Part shown: positions 1-13,545 of the stretch, piece by piece
How the letters are laid out: every line of letters begins with the position of its first letter
Position numbering within the stretch: the first letter of the stretch is position 1
Origin: Lates calcarifer
Taxonomy: Eukaryota; Chordata; Actinopteri; Centropomidae
Reading direction: 5' to 3'
Assembly: GCF_001640805.2 (NCBI RefSeq)
Contig: NC_066838.1
Span: 17,417,506 to 17,481,505, forward strand
Length of the DNA: 64,000 bases
Position numbers and translations under genes: made by a program
The notes under the pieces: model-generated
Seen by the model: the letters and a program-made list of their open reading frames with translations, nothing else
Database searches by the model: none
Told to the model about the DNA's origin: nothing

Positions 1-2188
1 CAGCCAGAGGGTCTTGTTCTTGCGGACTGTGTCCTCCACACAGTGCTCTGTGTTCCAGGGCTGCTTGCATTTTGCCCAGGGGAGCTCCGGCTGAAAGCAC
101 TGAAACAGGTAGTAGAGACCCCAGGCCAAGATCACGATGTAGTAGATGTTAAGTAGAGATACGATCACGATAGAGGCGTACCCAATACCTGGAGACAAGA
201 AAAAGAGAGAGAGGGCAAATTGCAACATCAGCTGAAGACATCACCCAACTCAGCATTTCTGGTCATTAAAAAGTCACATTTCACAAATAAGCTTTTGCTT
301 ATGTGATGGCTTCATTAACATCCGCATTAAGTACTTTTTTTGTGCTAAGCAACTTTAAGAGCAGCCTATTACAAACTCATAACAATGAACTCTTAACCGA
401 CTTCCCAAGCTTGACTCTACTATCTAGTGTTATAATGTCCTTAGTGTTGTTTGCTATTTTTAGATGACTTTGCCACGAACCTGGACACAGAAATCCCCGC
501 TACACTTCCACTGCTTCAGAGTATTTTTAAACTCATCATCTCTGTCGCCCCCACCTCCTCATTCCCTGCATACCGAATGCAAACTGATAGACAACTCAGT
601 GCTGTGACAGGTGTGTATATGTGCGTGTGTGGTCTATACGCCGTGCTGGTGTGTGCCTGAGTTAAGTTGTGAATTCACGATACGATAAAAAACATGTTAA
701 TGCGGAGGAGGAACAATGGGTACGATTTGGGATTAGCCAGTTTTGCAGGACACTCGTGGACTTTCTCTGCTGTGCCAGACGCTGCGCCAGATGGACAGAC
801 AGCAGCCTCAGCGTTCCTTGGATGGCGGAGACCACCGGCAGCTGCTAGAGATCCGGTGACGGACAGTTTCCTCTTCTTTCATGTGAGGTTACTCGTGTGA
901 AGAGCGTCACAGCAGCTGCCTGGGGGCGCGGTGCCTCAGCGCTTGTCTTCAGCTGTCACTCAAAGGTAGAGGGGCTGCACCAAAGAGCAATAAGATGCCC
1001 TCGGGCGTCTTTGAGTATCAGTTGCTTATTGCAACGTCAAGATGAGAGGCTGCTGAGAAAACCCCACCCTGACAACACTATCACGGAGGACATACAATAT
1101 TTATATCCTGTAAGCTAAAACAAACAAGTGGATCCACGTTGCAGCTTTTCTTGCAGACCTGCCACATGAGATTGTACCCATTGCTAGGCAACTTGATTTG
1201 CCTTTTTTTTTTTTTTTTTTTTTTGCTGGTCTGTTTCCATGGCAACCAAGAACTCATCAATCCATTATACACACCAGATACGCCATCTAAGAATGACTTT
1301 ATGTTTTTGGTGTGCCTTTGAGCCTGTGGCATCTGAATTTGTATATTTCTATTCATTTTTTATGCAAGTGTGTGTACACGTTTGTAACTGTTTTATCTGA
1401 AGCTCATCCTGGAGTTATTTTCAAATGTTCAGCACTCTCAAGGTTCAGCTCTTTAATGTCGTTTACACAACACAAACCAGTCTAATGAAGTAAGACCAGT
1501 CCATTTGCAATTGGGTGGGTGGGGCTGTTGGCGTCAGTACAACGTAATGTCTGAATGATGAATACTAGACTGAAATCAGGGCAGAATTCTTGTTTGGACA
1601 AATGAGGCTTTGACTCAGCATTAAATAATAAATGATCTTGTCAGGAGAGATTTATGCTATGACGCAGAACCTCTACTTCTGTGTCTGTGCGTGAATATGT
1701 GCAGTGTTTATGTGTCTGGACTGACCGGTGAAGATGGGGCAGAGCTTGGCCCAGCAGGTGATCCCTCCCTCAGAGGTGTACTGGCCCAGCGCAACCTCCA
1801 GGAAGAACACGGGCAGGCCACCACCAAACAGGAAGATGAAGTAAGGGATGAGAAACGCGCCTGGAAGATGGGATACGGGGAATCAATTACCTATAATCTT
1901 CTTGCTACAACCGTCACAAAACAGTTTGGCTACAGTAGCTGTTTGTTTCCTCTACCCACCTCCACCATTTTTATAACAAAGGTAAGGGAACCGCCAGACG
2001 TTTCCTAATCCGACGAAGCCACCGGCCACGGACAGGACAAAGTCGAGCTTACTAGCCCACTTCTCCCTCTGAGGAGCCTTGCCCTCAGCCTCGTCCTCGG
2101 GCCGTGTGCCTGGGCTCTTCCCTGGTGAAGGTTTCAGGGTGTCCTTGTGAAAGTCCTTCAGGCATTGGAGCTTCTCTTTTTGTGCCAT
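1..2188 (-). CDS. slc6a6: Sodium- and chloride-dependent taurine transporter (SLC6 family), N-terminal part, partial at left edge
   Basis: Plasma-membrane symporter that brings taurine (and beta-alanine) into cells with Na+ and Cl-. Coding exons in transcript order are 2188-1960, 1860-1726 and 188-1, the last continuing off the window. The start ATG at 2188 follows a clean acceptor, with one untranslated base before it, so at least one non-coding exon lies upstream. The cytoplasmic N-terminus begins [16 protein letters not shown] and is rich in charged residues. It leads into TM1 with the SLC6 signature [14 protein letters not shown], whose unwound segment binds substrate and Na+. Exon 2 gives TM2 ([21 protein letters not shown]) and [12 protein letters not shown]. 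Exon 3 gives the TM3 region ([20 protein letters not shown]) and the start of the large extracellular loop. As I recall it, the N-terminus is nearly identical to vertebrate TauT, which separates it from other SLC6 members. The remaining TM segments are outside the window. Confidence 0.95.
1180..1246. promoter_or_regulatory. Two RFX X-box-like palindromes in the slc6a6 intron
   Basis: CATTGCTAGGCAAC (about 1179-1192) and GTTTCCATGGCAAC (1233-1246) each resemble the RFX X-box, which is two GTTGCC/GGCAAC half-sites around a short spacer. They lie about 50 bp apart, on either side of a run of about 22 T (1203-1224), in the intron between the second and third coding exons. The second site matches the known GTTTCCATGGCAAC form exactly; the first has one weak half. 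RFX binding here is inferred only. Confidence 0.4.
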
Positions 2189-5100
2189 GCTGTGGACGGC
2201 AAAAAAAAAGGAAAAAGGACACATCGATGGAGGAAGACAAAGACAGAGAGAGGGACAGAGGTGACAGGGATAAGACACAGATAGACAGGAGCATTAGGGA
2301 GATAATGCTGTCTCCTGATTGCGTTACAGCATGTTGTGTGAGTACATGATATACAGTACTATGTCGCTAATCTTGCTAATCTGAACGACTGATGCATGGA
2401 GGTCATTCAGACTGGAGAGGTGTTGGCGGGGAGCTGACTCAAATTAGAAAATGAAAAATACAATCAAACATATGCCTAACTCCTTGTGTAATGGAAGCCA
2501 GTGGTAACATACAAACCCAGTCCAACAGTAGTCTCACAATATACAATATACCAGGGCAAACAAACAGGGAGAATACCCACTGTGTTTCTTTATCTGCCTC
2601 AATCATTCAATCTCAAATAGATAATAGAATAACAGTAAAAAATCTATATTTTCTTTTCATGTTGCAAACTTTATGGCTAAAGCAGTATACACACTTCAAG
2701 AATTATCACCTGATGATAGAAACTGCACATTCACATCAGTGTTTGTTTATTAGCTGTGCATCTAGTTCTATGTTTTCCACCTTTACTCTGTGCCTCAGGG
2801 TGGGTGTTTCTGCTCAGAGGGGAGCACATTGTCACAGAAGGAAAAGGAAGGGAGTGTTGTGGACACACATACACGCCTTTAAGACCTCGCCTGAACCTTA
2901 AGGAAAGTTTTTCTTTTCGCTCTCTCTTATGCTACTGTATCAGTAACAAGTCAGCCCAGCCATCCTCCAAATTTAGAGAGGAAGATATCCCTCTGCATTC
3001 CCAAAGCCCTGGCTTGCTCTAAGGAAGATACAACGGCTTAAGTTCACAAAGTGTTTACACTGTAAACCGCCCTTCCAAGAAAGACAGGATTTGTTATTGC
3101 TCACCGAGGTATCCTATTTCCCCGCATGAGCCAAAGAGGAGAAAAGAAACCCTAACAAGACAAGAATAACTACGTAAGACATGTCAAGACTGAATGTGAT
3201 TTAAGCTCCAAGTTAGCACACAATAAAGAAACAGAAGTGGACAATGAGAAATTCTATTTAGTGTAAAGGGATTCCTCTTTTTCTGTTGGCAGAGCAACTT
3301 CAAATACTTTCCCTTAGGTCTTGCATGCCACAACATAAATTGAGACGGCCTTGTTTATTGAAGCTCAGATAAAAGAACAGTTTGTTCAGAAAAGTGTCAA
3401 ACCTCCAAAGTAAAAAACCTGAGTGTCGTTTTTGTTGAAAACAAAAGTATAAAACTGCTGAGAACAAGTGGAACATTTTAAAAATGGACAGCGATAAGCG
3501 GATTTGACATTTAGGAAACGGCTTAAGACTAAATAATAATCATCACAGTGATAATAGCAATGTTAACCTCTCAGGAATGGGCATTTCTGCCAACAGCTAC
3601 ACCAAGAAGACAACTCTCTGAAACCTCTCACATTCCTACTGGGAACTTTGTGTCTCCTCACTTAATCAACGTTTGAACAACAAACCCCCCCGGCCCCCCA
3701 CCCCTGTGTGCACGCATCATTTTCTAGGATTTCTCTCTTCCTGTTATGCATGACAAGTCAACTTGAACCGCTTTCCATTCTCAAACCTCCTTACATAACT
3801 GGATCAGCTCTGTTTCTCATCCTGTTTCCCTCTCTCTCTCTCTTTCTCTCTCGCTCTTTATCCCCTTTCCTCCCCCTGTGACACTCGTCTGCTCAGCGTA
3901 TGCTTTCACCTGGCTGCATGGTGTTAGGAGGCTGTCTGCCCGTCAGATAAGACTTAAGGCAAACTGTGCCTTTGGATTTAATCCAGATCTACTTCACCAG
4001 AAATTCTTTAACCTTGTGAAAAAATAATTTCCAAAAAACATCTCAGCACATCAGTTATGCTAAAATCCTCACTAGTGTTCCATTGAAATCTCCCTACTTC
4101 TTGTCAATATGAATCGAAAAGACAATAAAATCTATTTGTTTTCTCTCCGTTTACTTAACCTTTTTCCATACAAAAGAAGTTTTACAATATCAACAGAGGC
4201 ACTGCTGTTGATTTTACTGTTTATAAGCAGATTTAAGCAGAAAAAACTTGATTTAACATATTCAAAGCTTTAAAGAAATAAAAGTCCCCTTTCCAGCAAA
4301 AGCAATTCAGAAAACTTACATTTCCTTCATGGCTGCGACTATGTATAGTGTCCCTCTCTCTCAGCTGTCACCATTCCTCTGTACTGAATGCCTTTATGCC
4401 GACAAGGGTCACAAGAAGTGGAGCTGACAGCAGTGCCCGCCCCCCTGGCTAAAGACAATTAAATCCAATGTGGAGATTGGACGCAGCCTCGCTGTGACAG
4501 ACAACTCAGGTACCAACGTAGAAGACTGTAAATTTCCACTTCCCACTACTCCCTGCCCACAAACATACACACAGCCAAGTGGTGGGGGACGGGTGTGTGT
4601 CACACAAGCATGCACACACACCACTTATTCATGTTGGGAGACACAGAAGACAAGTCAAAGAGAGAAAAAAAAGGCAGGGCTGGTTCAGTGGTGAGGGGTT
4701 GGTCTTGAATTATCATCGGGTACAAATGGATGAACTGAAGCCAGAATAGCGAGTTTTTACTGCCTTTTTGTTTTGTAACAAACGGCACTAAAATCTGAAG
4801 CAGGGTTTCACAACAAGCCCCTCATAACATCACCACACCACTTTCAAGCATCTTTGTGTGAAAACTATTTTTATTCATGAGTGTGCTGTGATAATTTCTG
4901 GTATGCAGGACATTTTGAATCACTGTCCTCTCCTCTTTCATGACATGTGGTTTGTTATCTGGGAAATGTAAACCAGTACAGTATCAGCTTATAACAATGC
5001 CTAATAAGGTAATATGTCTCCTCTGCTTGTCCACAGTCTGTTTAGATACCATTCACTACTCTGAGAGCACACAATGGCATTCAAGCATTCAAGAGTCAAT

Positions 5101-5869
5101 TAAAAACTAATAAATTCCTCTGCAGGATTTACACAGTTAAATGGAGGACAAGGATCAACTGATGACAAGCTGCACTAACGCACACACAAATGCACACCTC
5201 TGACCATAATCCGTCATATTTTGGTCAGTGTCATGCTCTGTATTCTACTTTGGTTACGTAACCTTTGACAGACGCTGTCTAATCTATTGTGTGAGAGACA
5301 GAAAGAAAGCCTGTTTGATGTGGGTCATCTCCAAAAAAATCAAAATGTTCCCTGTAATAAAATAAATAAAAAAAATTAAAAAAAACCTGGTGGTGTTTGT
5401 TCATAACCCTGCGAAAAGGGTCTGATTATTGTTGAACATACTGTCAAAATGGATCAATATATATGCAACTCAAAGCTACAAATACATCATCCAGCCTTCT
5501 ACCTTCACACTACTTTTTTTTTTTTCCTGAAACCATTTTGGTTTTATTGGGTCTTGGCTTTAAAACAGATGCTCAAATTTTGATGATCAGATAAGTTGTA
5601 AGTGAGGAGCAATATAACTTAGCAGAAAACAATATCTGTCATAAGGTTTGAATGACCTTTGGTTTATAAATGTGTTAATTTTTATACTATGAGCTCATTT
5701 CACACCAAAATATTAACTCATTAACTATTATTCCATTAACTGGGAAAGTCCCATTTTCACAGTCAATAATAGGTAAAATTATCATTAATATTGATCAACC
5801 CCTCACAGACCCCAGGCGTCCCGTTTGAGAACTTTATTTTCAGTACCAGCAGCTAAAAACGGTGCAGCC

Positions 5870-6260
5870 CCCCCACCCCCCCAGCTTTTATCCTGCTGAG
5901 AGGGCGGATTGGGGTTATTAAAGGACACCCGTCAATCAATCATACACTGGTCGGGGCGGAGACAGACGAAGTAGGTTAAGTAGGTGCCAGTAAGCAGAAG
6001 ATATAAGCTAGTAAACGTCTTAGATCATCAGACCTACTTCAGCAGACTCCCCTCTATTTAGTGCATGACAAACATTCATTCACTCATCCTCTCATCCATT
6101 CAGTGGATGACTTGCGGCGGGTGTGGACAGTGAAGGTGCACCTGGAGCTCGGAAGGAGACAATAAACATTTTTTTTTTCTCCACCACCACCACCACCACA
6201 TCACATGTAATTGTAAAGCCCGGGCGCGCCTGAACGCATCACAACAGCTCTCCAAAAAAG
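5870..6260. promoter_or_regulatory. Possible distal slc6a6 promoter / GC-rich patch
   Basis: Within AT-rich flanks this stretch is unusually GC-rich, with C runs near 5870-5882, a GGGGCGGAG GC-box-like motif near 5953-5961, and GGCGCGCC near 6224. It lies about 3.7 kb upstream of the slc6a6 start codon, on the side where a 5' non-coding exon must lie. No TATA box or splice donor could be pinned, so this is a weak inference from composition. Confidence 0.2.
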
Positions 6261-7470
6261 ATCAAACAGAAACGGGGAGCAGGGTCTTATCAGTTAGAAA
6301 CACAGGAAACCGGGTTCAAAGGCCAAAACTGTGTTTTTTTTTTTTCTAATAACCAAAAGTGCATTTTCACAAGTTGTCTCTTAAAGCGGAGTTAAACGCG
6401 GGATTGACCTTTTCATTTAGCGGAAGCATCATTGAAAGAATTAGGACACAGCATCATGTTATCAAGAAAAATATAGCAATCATAATCTGTTTATATCTGA
6501 GAATAAAATGAATCAGCATGTCTACAGCCCAGCATGACAACACTGTGACAAATGACATGACAGAATACACATAAAAAATCAATACCCTTAAAAAGTACAG
6601 TTTAAAGGGTCATAATAAGAGTTTTCTATCACATCTTTCTCGCAGTTTTAAAAAATAAAAACGTTATTGACCTAATTTAGCGACTTAACGTGTAAAGAAG
6701 ATGCCAAAATACCTGTCCTCTTATTCACTAAGCAGCCTGTTGTTCCTCGCTCTTGTAGCCTACGTTTACCGCTGAGTTGAACAATATTATCTATTTTTTC
6801 TGTGAGACCATTGTTTCTATGAGCTGGTGCGCGTTTAATATCAGTTTGAGTGGAAAATCACCAGCTTCTCCATGCAACAACTTCTTAAAGCGACAGCCGC
6901 ACTCAGTCCGCCCTTCACCTGACTCCCTAACAGCCTCCCTGTCATGATCATAACTGCCATAGTGAAAGATTACACGCAGTATGTCCTCAAGGCATTTACA
7001 TCGTGATTTATGTTCACAACGTTCGACGATGATAATCGAAAGCATAGTGAGTTAACATTACCCACGTGCTCAATGTGCATGTCGAATATCATCGTGTCAA
7101 AACAGACTTTCGTTATGTTTAAAGCACAATTCATAAAGGGTCTAGCTGTAGTTAATAGATTGAAATCAGTTATTAAGAAGAAGGACTTGTGTTGGCAGAT
7201 TTTGAAAAAACCTCCTTAGGCATTTTGATTTTTCGCCATCTTTCTCATTCATTAGGGTGGACACCCCCTCAAATGCACTGTGTGATCATCTATCCTTTGA
7301 AAAGTACTGCAAGATGTGATTATTAACATTTACAACTGCAGACTTGATGGACTGTAAAACCCTTTATTGATGATTTATTAGTGTGAATAGACCCTACGTT
7401 AATGCCATAGATACATGCTAATAAGTCATTCTTGAAGTGTTAAGAAGTAGGTAATAATTGTTTTTTGTTT

Positions 7471-7700
7471 GTTTTGGTCCAGACTGAAATGTCTCAACAA
7501 CTGCTTGATGAGACTGACATGACATTTAGTACAAACACTCATGTTTCCAAGAGGATAAAGCTAGAGATCCTCTAGCTCAACACCTATGGTTTTTAGAGAA
7601 ATGTTTCAATAGTCATTTGATATGAAATTTGGTACACACAGACTGTTCTCATACAGACATTTTGTCATGTTATGACATGAAAAGCACATAGTGCTAACTA
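7471..7700 (+). repeat. Dispersed teleost repeat ('gatatgaaatttggtac' family), two units
   Basis: Two successive units carry the pattern ...gtctcaacaactg...gacatgacatttagtacaaac and ...gtttcaatagtca...gatatgaaatttggtacacac. I recognise this as a very common repeat in teleost introns and spacers (typical form: acaactattggatggattgccatgaaatttggtac). Copies on the opposite strand occur at about 13110-13545, 14640-14760, 36160-36310 and 36440-36545. Confidence 0.6.
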
Positions 7701-10700
7701 AATGTCTCTCTTCCACACAGTATTAGGAGGTTGCGGCTGGTACACTTGTTATGTAATTGTTCACACCTGTATTTTTCTGTTAACAAGTTTGATCCTGAAC
7801 TTGTATGTTTCAGCTGTTCATGCTAACGTTGGCTACGGCTGACTGGTGAGGAACCTCAAGCAAGTCCAGTTGCCTTTGTATAGGGCTTTGAAACACCATG
7901 ATCTGGATGACTGAGAATCTTCACAGACATATGAAACAGGCCACATCAAGTAACAAACACATTTTAAGTCCTGCATATTTTTGTGTGTATGAGTTAGCCA
8001 AATAGGTTTTACAGTAACAGAAACCCTAACCCTAACACCTGTTTGTAAAAGAAATAAGATACTCAAAAGTAAAATACTCTAAGAAAAAAATTGACAACAT
8101 ATATATCACTGCACTTGTAAAACTAAATTGACCTCTCATTGAATAATGTTGAGCTGTTTTACACATGCTTAGCATTGTTACAATACTGATATTAGCATGT
8201 AGGTCATAGCACTACTGTGCCTCACATTGCTGGTTGCATGGCTGTAGACTCCCATACTTTTTTAGAAATAAATGGTCAAATGGTCTAACCAGTCAAAGTG
8301 AGTTTTCACAACCTGGCAACCCAAAAGCTGATCTTGATAATAGTTTAGAACATCAACACACATACATACAATAGTTCTCATCTATGCCAGTGGAGCACAT
8401 GTCTGCAAGACTTGCACACATAGTCCAGTGTACTGTAGTATATTCTTAATCTGGAGCATCAGCCATGCCAAACAGATGGCAAGGCCACGTGTATTACAGG
8501 TAAAGTGTCTCTAGGTGTGCCAACTTGGTTTCCACTAATACAGATCACAGTGTGTTTATCAAAAGGTCTATGATAAGTGATTTTCAAAATAAATAATCAT
8601 CTACTGTGAGACAGTACAATGAGAGTCTTGTAAATAAAATAGTCCTTCAAGATCAAGTTTACCTATATTATTGAATCAAAAACAGGAAGTGAAGACATGT
8701 AATGTTAAGAATTACCACACCAAGGGGGTTGTTTGTATATAGAGCCAGAAATGAAGCAAAGCATTTCATTGTGCAATTTTGTGAAGGAAATACCCTCAAA
8801 TCAAATAACGGGAAAGAAAAGACTGTTTTGTTCCTTATTTTTATGCTGTGCATGCTTTTAGTTGTATATTTCCTCATTAGTCGTAGAAGCAACAGATTGT
8901 GTCAGTCTTGAAAATCAAAGTGTATTTCAAAGCCAGTAAGTCCCCTTGGGCCTCGGTGATGGTTTCTCCCTACGGAGAACAAAAGCTGTGTCAGCAGGAC
9001 AACTGCTTTCTGATGCCTGAGGGTGAAATGGCCAGGAAACAGGAAAGCGAGTGAAAAAAAGCAAGTTTGGACACTCACTGTTTGTAACTGTGACAAAAAC
9101 CAACCCTGAATCTAAAGTAGCTGAACACACACAGGGGAGAGACAGCATTACCTAACTTGCATCAAGGTACGATAGCCTGCATGCCTGGAAAGAAAGCTTC
9201 CTAACCCATAGACTATATATACAGTCTATGTCTTCACCATTATGACAAATCAAACCAATTAATGTGAAATAACATTAGTTTTTACAACTCTTGTCTGCAA
9301 TAAGCATCTTTAGGGACAATTTCACAAACTTATTATAGTTCAATCGTTTATTTTGACTTTGGTGAATTAAATGTGATGTGAAGTGTTTTAGTTTAAAACA
9401 TTTAAAAATGAGCTGAAGTTAGCATGCTAACCAGCTAGCCCGATCCATCCTCCTAATACCACTTTTGTAGCATCCTGCCTGTCTTTAGTCCACCATGAGA
9501 GAAAGAAGAAGCAGCGGATAATGTTAACATTGGTTATGTACTAATAGCAAAAATCTCAAATAAAACACCTTTAATGGCCCTATAATAATAATAATAATTT
9601 TAAAAAAGAGTTCAGACTGGGCTAGCACTGGTTGGAAAGTTATTCACCTTACCTCTAAAGTCTTTTATTGTGAAATAAAGATTGTGCAGACTTTCTTGAA
9701 TATATTGCAAACACTAAAAATCACAACTGATATGTGTGTTGTTGATTCAGGTTCTTGTACAGGCATTACAATGGATGCATTAAAAGTGGACGGGGTCCAC
9801 TGAGGCTGCAGATGTACGGGGCCCAGATTATAGTGCTACACCACTGGCAGCAGAAACACAATGACGATAGTGTATCACTGACAATAACAACCTTACAGCT
9901 GGTCCAGGCAAAAAAAAAAAAAAAAGAAGAGAAGAGAAGAAGCTAAATTTGGAGCAGAAAAGAAGAACAGCAGACAAAGAAAAGATGCAGAACAAAGAAG
10001 GGAAAACAACAACAAATTAACAGTGAAACATTTCTGCATGTTTCTTTTTCACAGTGTTGATTAGCATTGTTAGTAAAACTTTATGAAGTGTATTATCAGT
10101 TCATATCTGTTGGTGAAAATCTTGATGTGACCAAATCTTTTTGTGTCTAAATTAAAAGTTTGTTGCTAAATTGTTTTCTGTTCCCAAATATCTAATATTA
10201 CAACTTAAATCATGACTCCAAGGTCACAATTTGCAGCAGGTTTCATGCATCCACTCACAGAAGTCCTACTGATTGTTTACACTGAAGAGTTCAGGGCCAG
10301 AGGTTGTTGTCCTGGATAGATTTAGCCTGTCTTTTGTTAGAGGTCTGTCTAAGGGCAGACCAGTCACATGGTCACAGTGTAATCCTGTCTCACATGCAGA
10401 CGCTGTTTGTATCTCTCTCTGCAGAACTGGCTGTGTTCTTTTTACTGGCAACCTTGTGATTTGCCTCAGGTGGAGCATCATATTGTACTATACACAAGCA
10501 TACAAACCTGATAGACTCATGATGAAGGATTATATGAACACGTAGACATTTATCTGATAAATAAAGCCACTAAGATGACCTGTGCTGCAGCTAGGGATGC
10601 TCTGTTTGTGTGATTTGTGTGAGCAAGGGACAGATAATTTTACTTAGCTTCCTCAGAGAGCACGCTGTCTTTGTCAAAGCTGACTAATAAGACCACTGCT

Positions 10701-11297
10701 TGCTTGCTTGTCTGTGCCCTGGCTGCTAATACTTCAAGGGAGCATATAAGGCCTAATCCCATATTACCGTGGCTATGTTAAGTGTAAGCATCTGACTGTC
10801 ACACACGTCCAAGAGGAGCCTCCATGCAGAGCAGGGAGATAAACAAAATTCCTGGTTGATAAGCTTGAGCAGCAATCGGTGTAAACGAAACTTCATAGGC
10901 ATCCTCAGCCTGGTATTTGCATGACAGTGGAAATGTGGGGGAAAGTGGCTGGCTGCTGAGCCCCTCTCGTTTCAAGACAATCCTATAAGGAGATCTTCTT
11001 GGTGGGAATCTGTCATTTAATTTAGTGCATGTGTAGTCTTTACTGTGCCATTTCTTACATAATGGCTGGCTGGGACCACACTACACTGGCCCAAGTCCTA
11101 AATCTGTCTAATGAAATGTAAATACAGGCTTTCTGTGGTGCCAAACTAGGGCTAAAACTACAATATACTGCATACACAGTATATGTTGTCTGTATGCATA
11201 TAAAGTTATGGAAATATATAAGTCTGGTATACCATACGGTGAAGTGGGAAGGAGAGCCTGGACTTTTCAGGTCAGTCTCTGGTTAAGTATGGGCTTA

Positions 11298-11331
<34 letters not shown>

Positions 11332-13109
11332 GTAGTAATCCCTAACTAATAGCAAATTAGGATATTGGCAGTGACGGCAGCAGTGAGTTATGTCTTCACC
11401 TCATCACCTGGGAGGACATATCAAGACTCAGGGACAAGGTTGCAAATGTGCAGGTCTGTCCATTACAGAAGACAACAGAGTTATGGCTAAAACCTTTGGC
11501 TGAAATATACAACACAATGTTAAAACAACCATAATAACTGAATAATATATCCTATATTTTATATGTAGTAATTTGAATCTGAAAAGTAAGTGACTAAAGT
11601 TATCAAGTAAATACACTGGAGGAAAACTTACAATATTTCCCTGGAGTAGAAGGATAAAGTAACAGAAAAGTGAGCGATTCAAGATGATGACCTCAAACCT
11701 ATGAAGTAGCATAAGGTAGACAAACTCAAGTGAAACATATATATAAAAAACACAAACATGTCTTACCTGCAACAAAGCTCCAGAGTTAAAGTTATTAGCT
11801 TTATGTCCAGCCACCTGCTGGTTTTTCCATCTGCTCCAAATATAACGAATCCTACGTGTGAGACACATATAGAAGAATATCATGGTTGAGATGAGCATGT
11901 TTGTTCCTGGAGAGACAGATGGACAGATGGTATGAACGACACAACTCTGCATGTTGTGTACACGTCAGCCCTGAAGCACCTGAGGTGTGAGAAACCACCA
12001 AAACGAGCCAGTGTGGAGAACCAGGGAGAAGACCAGAGAAAAAGGAAACCATGGGAGCAAAATGTAGTGCTGCTCTTAATATGTTCAACATCCTACTGTT
12101 GACCTATTATTGCCAGTGATTGTATCAAAGGAGGCCCATTTATGTATTACATTGCACACCCAGGAGTCAAACCAATACCCAGGCACACACACAACTGAAA
12201 GGAGATTGAGGGAATAAACAGAAAACAGAGCTGCTTCTCTATTTGTCTGGTAGATTTCTGCCTTTGCAGATTCCTGTATGAAGAGACAGATGTCACAGTG
12301 AAGTCTCAGTGAGTCACACGGTGGCATGAGTCAAGAGCCAAGAGATTTTACCCTTTGTTGTCCTCTGCAAGATTTCAAGCAAAAACACATGGAAATCGTC
12401 AGTGCAAAAAAATGTTGTTTTTTTAAGGACTGTTCTAGACACATGACAAATATGAGTCATAACTTGGACAGAGAAAATAAAATATATTACATTCAGTACG
12501 AGTCAACGTCCTTTGTGAAGGAGGCTGGAATTTGATTTGAGGATATTAAAACTGCACGCAGACCAGTTTGTTGCCACACTGGTATGGCAATATACTACCC
12601 AACTAAATATGTAAAAAATGTAAGGGATAAACATGCATAGGTCACATAAATTAAATTAAATTAAAGTTTGACTATTGGGTGTCACTGGTAAGATGATGCA
12701 CATTAAAAACAATGACTTACAGTGATGTTAATACCTTTAATAAGAAGAGTTATTACGGTCATCCATTGTAAACTATTCCAGGAAATATCATCACACAGGG
12801 CAAAGGGGCAATCTGATTGATGGCTTGACAGGCTGCAAAGAATGTTTTTGCTGCTGTGCCAAGAAATGAACTGACCACGAAATTCGGTTGTGAGTCATGT
12901 TCACTGACAACAAAAGAGTTGTGTAACCAAGGTGGAGAGAACAAGACTTTACAGCACCACAGTGCTTAGAGCAACATTTCAACACATCTTAAGTTTAGTG
13001 TGTTAGCATGCTGACGGTGGCTAATTAGCACTAAAGTACAGCAGAGGAGGATGGGGATGTTTTGCAGTTTTGCTCATAAACTAAAGATATATGTCACAGA
13101 ATAAGATCT

Positions 13110-13545
13110 GACCTGATGATGGTGCTGGGGTCAGGGGATCATCATCCTGAAGGCAACATAATAAATTCACAAAATTTCAATGAAATCCATCAAATAGCTG
13201 TATATAATAATAATATATAAGATATTTCACTTCAACTTCACAATGGAACTCCAGGAAAAGTTAATAGAGTTTATCCTCTAGGCTTTCCTAAGTATTTACA
13301 TCAAATCTCATGGCAGTCCATAGAACAGTTTTTGAAATGTTTTAGTAAAAGTCAAAGATTTCAGCCTGCTGGTGGCACTAAAGGTTAAATCAGGCGATCA
13401 CCAAAATAGTGGGCGACATTCTCTGAGGACAATGAATGATGATGAATGCAATATTTCATCTCCATCTGTCCAGGGCCTGTTGAGATTTTTTGTCTGGGCC
13501 AAAGTAGTGGACTGACCGACGTTGCCATCCCTACAGTCATTCAAA
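13110..13545 (-). repeat. Dispersed teleost repeat, long reverse-oriented copy
   Basis: Reverse-oriented, multi-unit copy of the same family as at 7471. It contains caaatctcatggcagtccat, cctgctggtggcacta, and near its end gtagtggactgaccgacgttgccatccct, the characteristic terminal part. It is heavily diverged and has no open reading frame. Confidence 0.6.

Noticed and set aside
8024..8038. Telomere-like CCCTAACCCTAA
   Set aside because: Only about two units in otherwise unique DNA; too short to be an interstitial telomere.
9205..9233. Near-palindrome around atatatacag
   Set aside because: Short AT-rich inverted sequence with mismatches, common in fish DNA; no supported function.
9755..9946. 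Open frame of 63 codons
   Set aside because: Ends in a long A run coding poly-Lys and has no similarity that I recognise; chance frame.
11428..11952. Longest minus-strand open frame (174 codons) in the gene-poor interval
   Set aside because: Composition is that of AT-rich non-coding DNA (Leu/Phe/Tyr/Ile-rich), with no domain and no splice logic.
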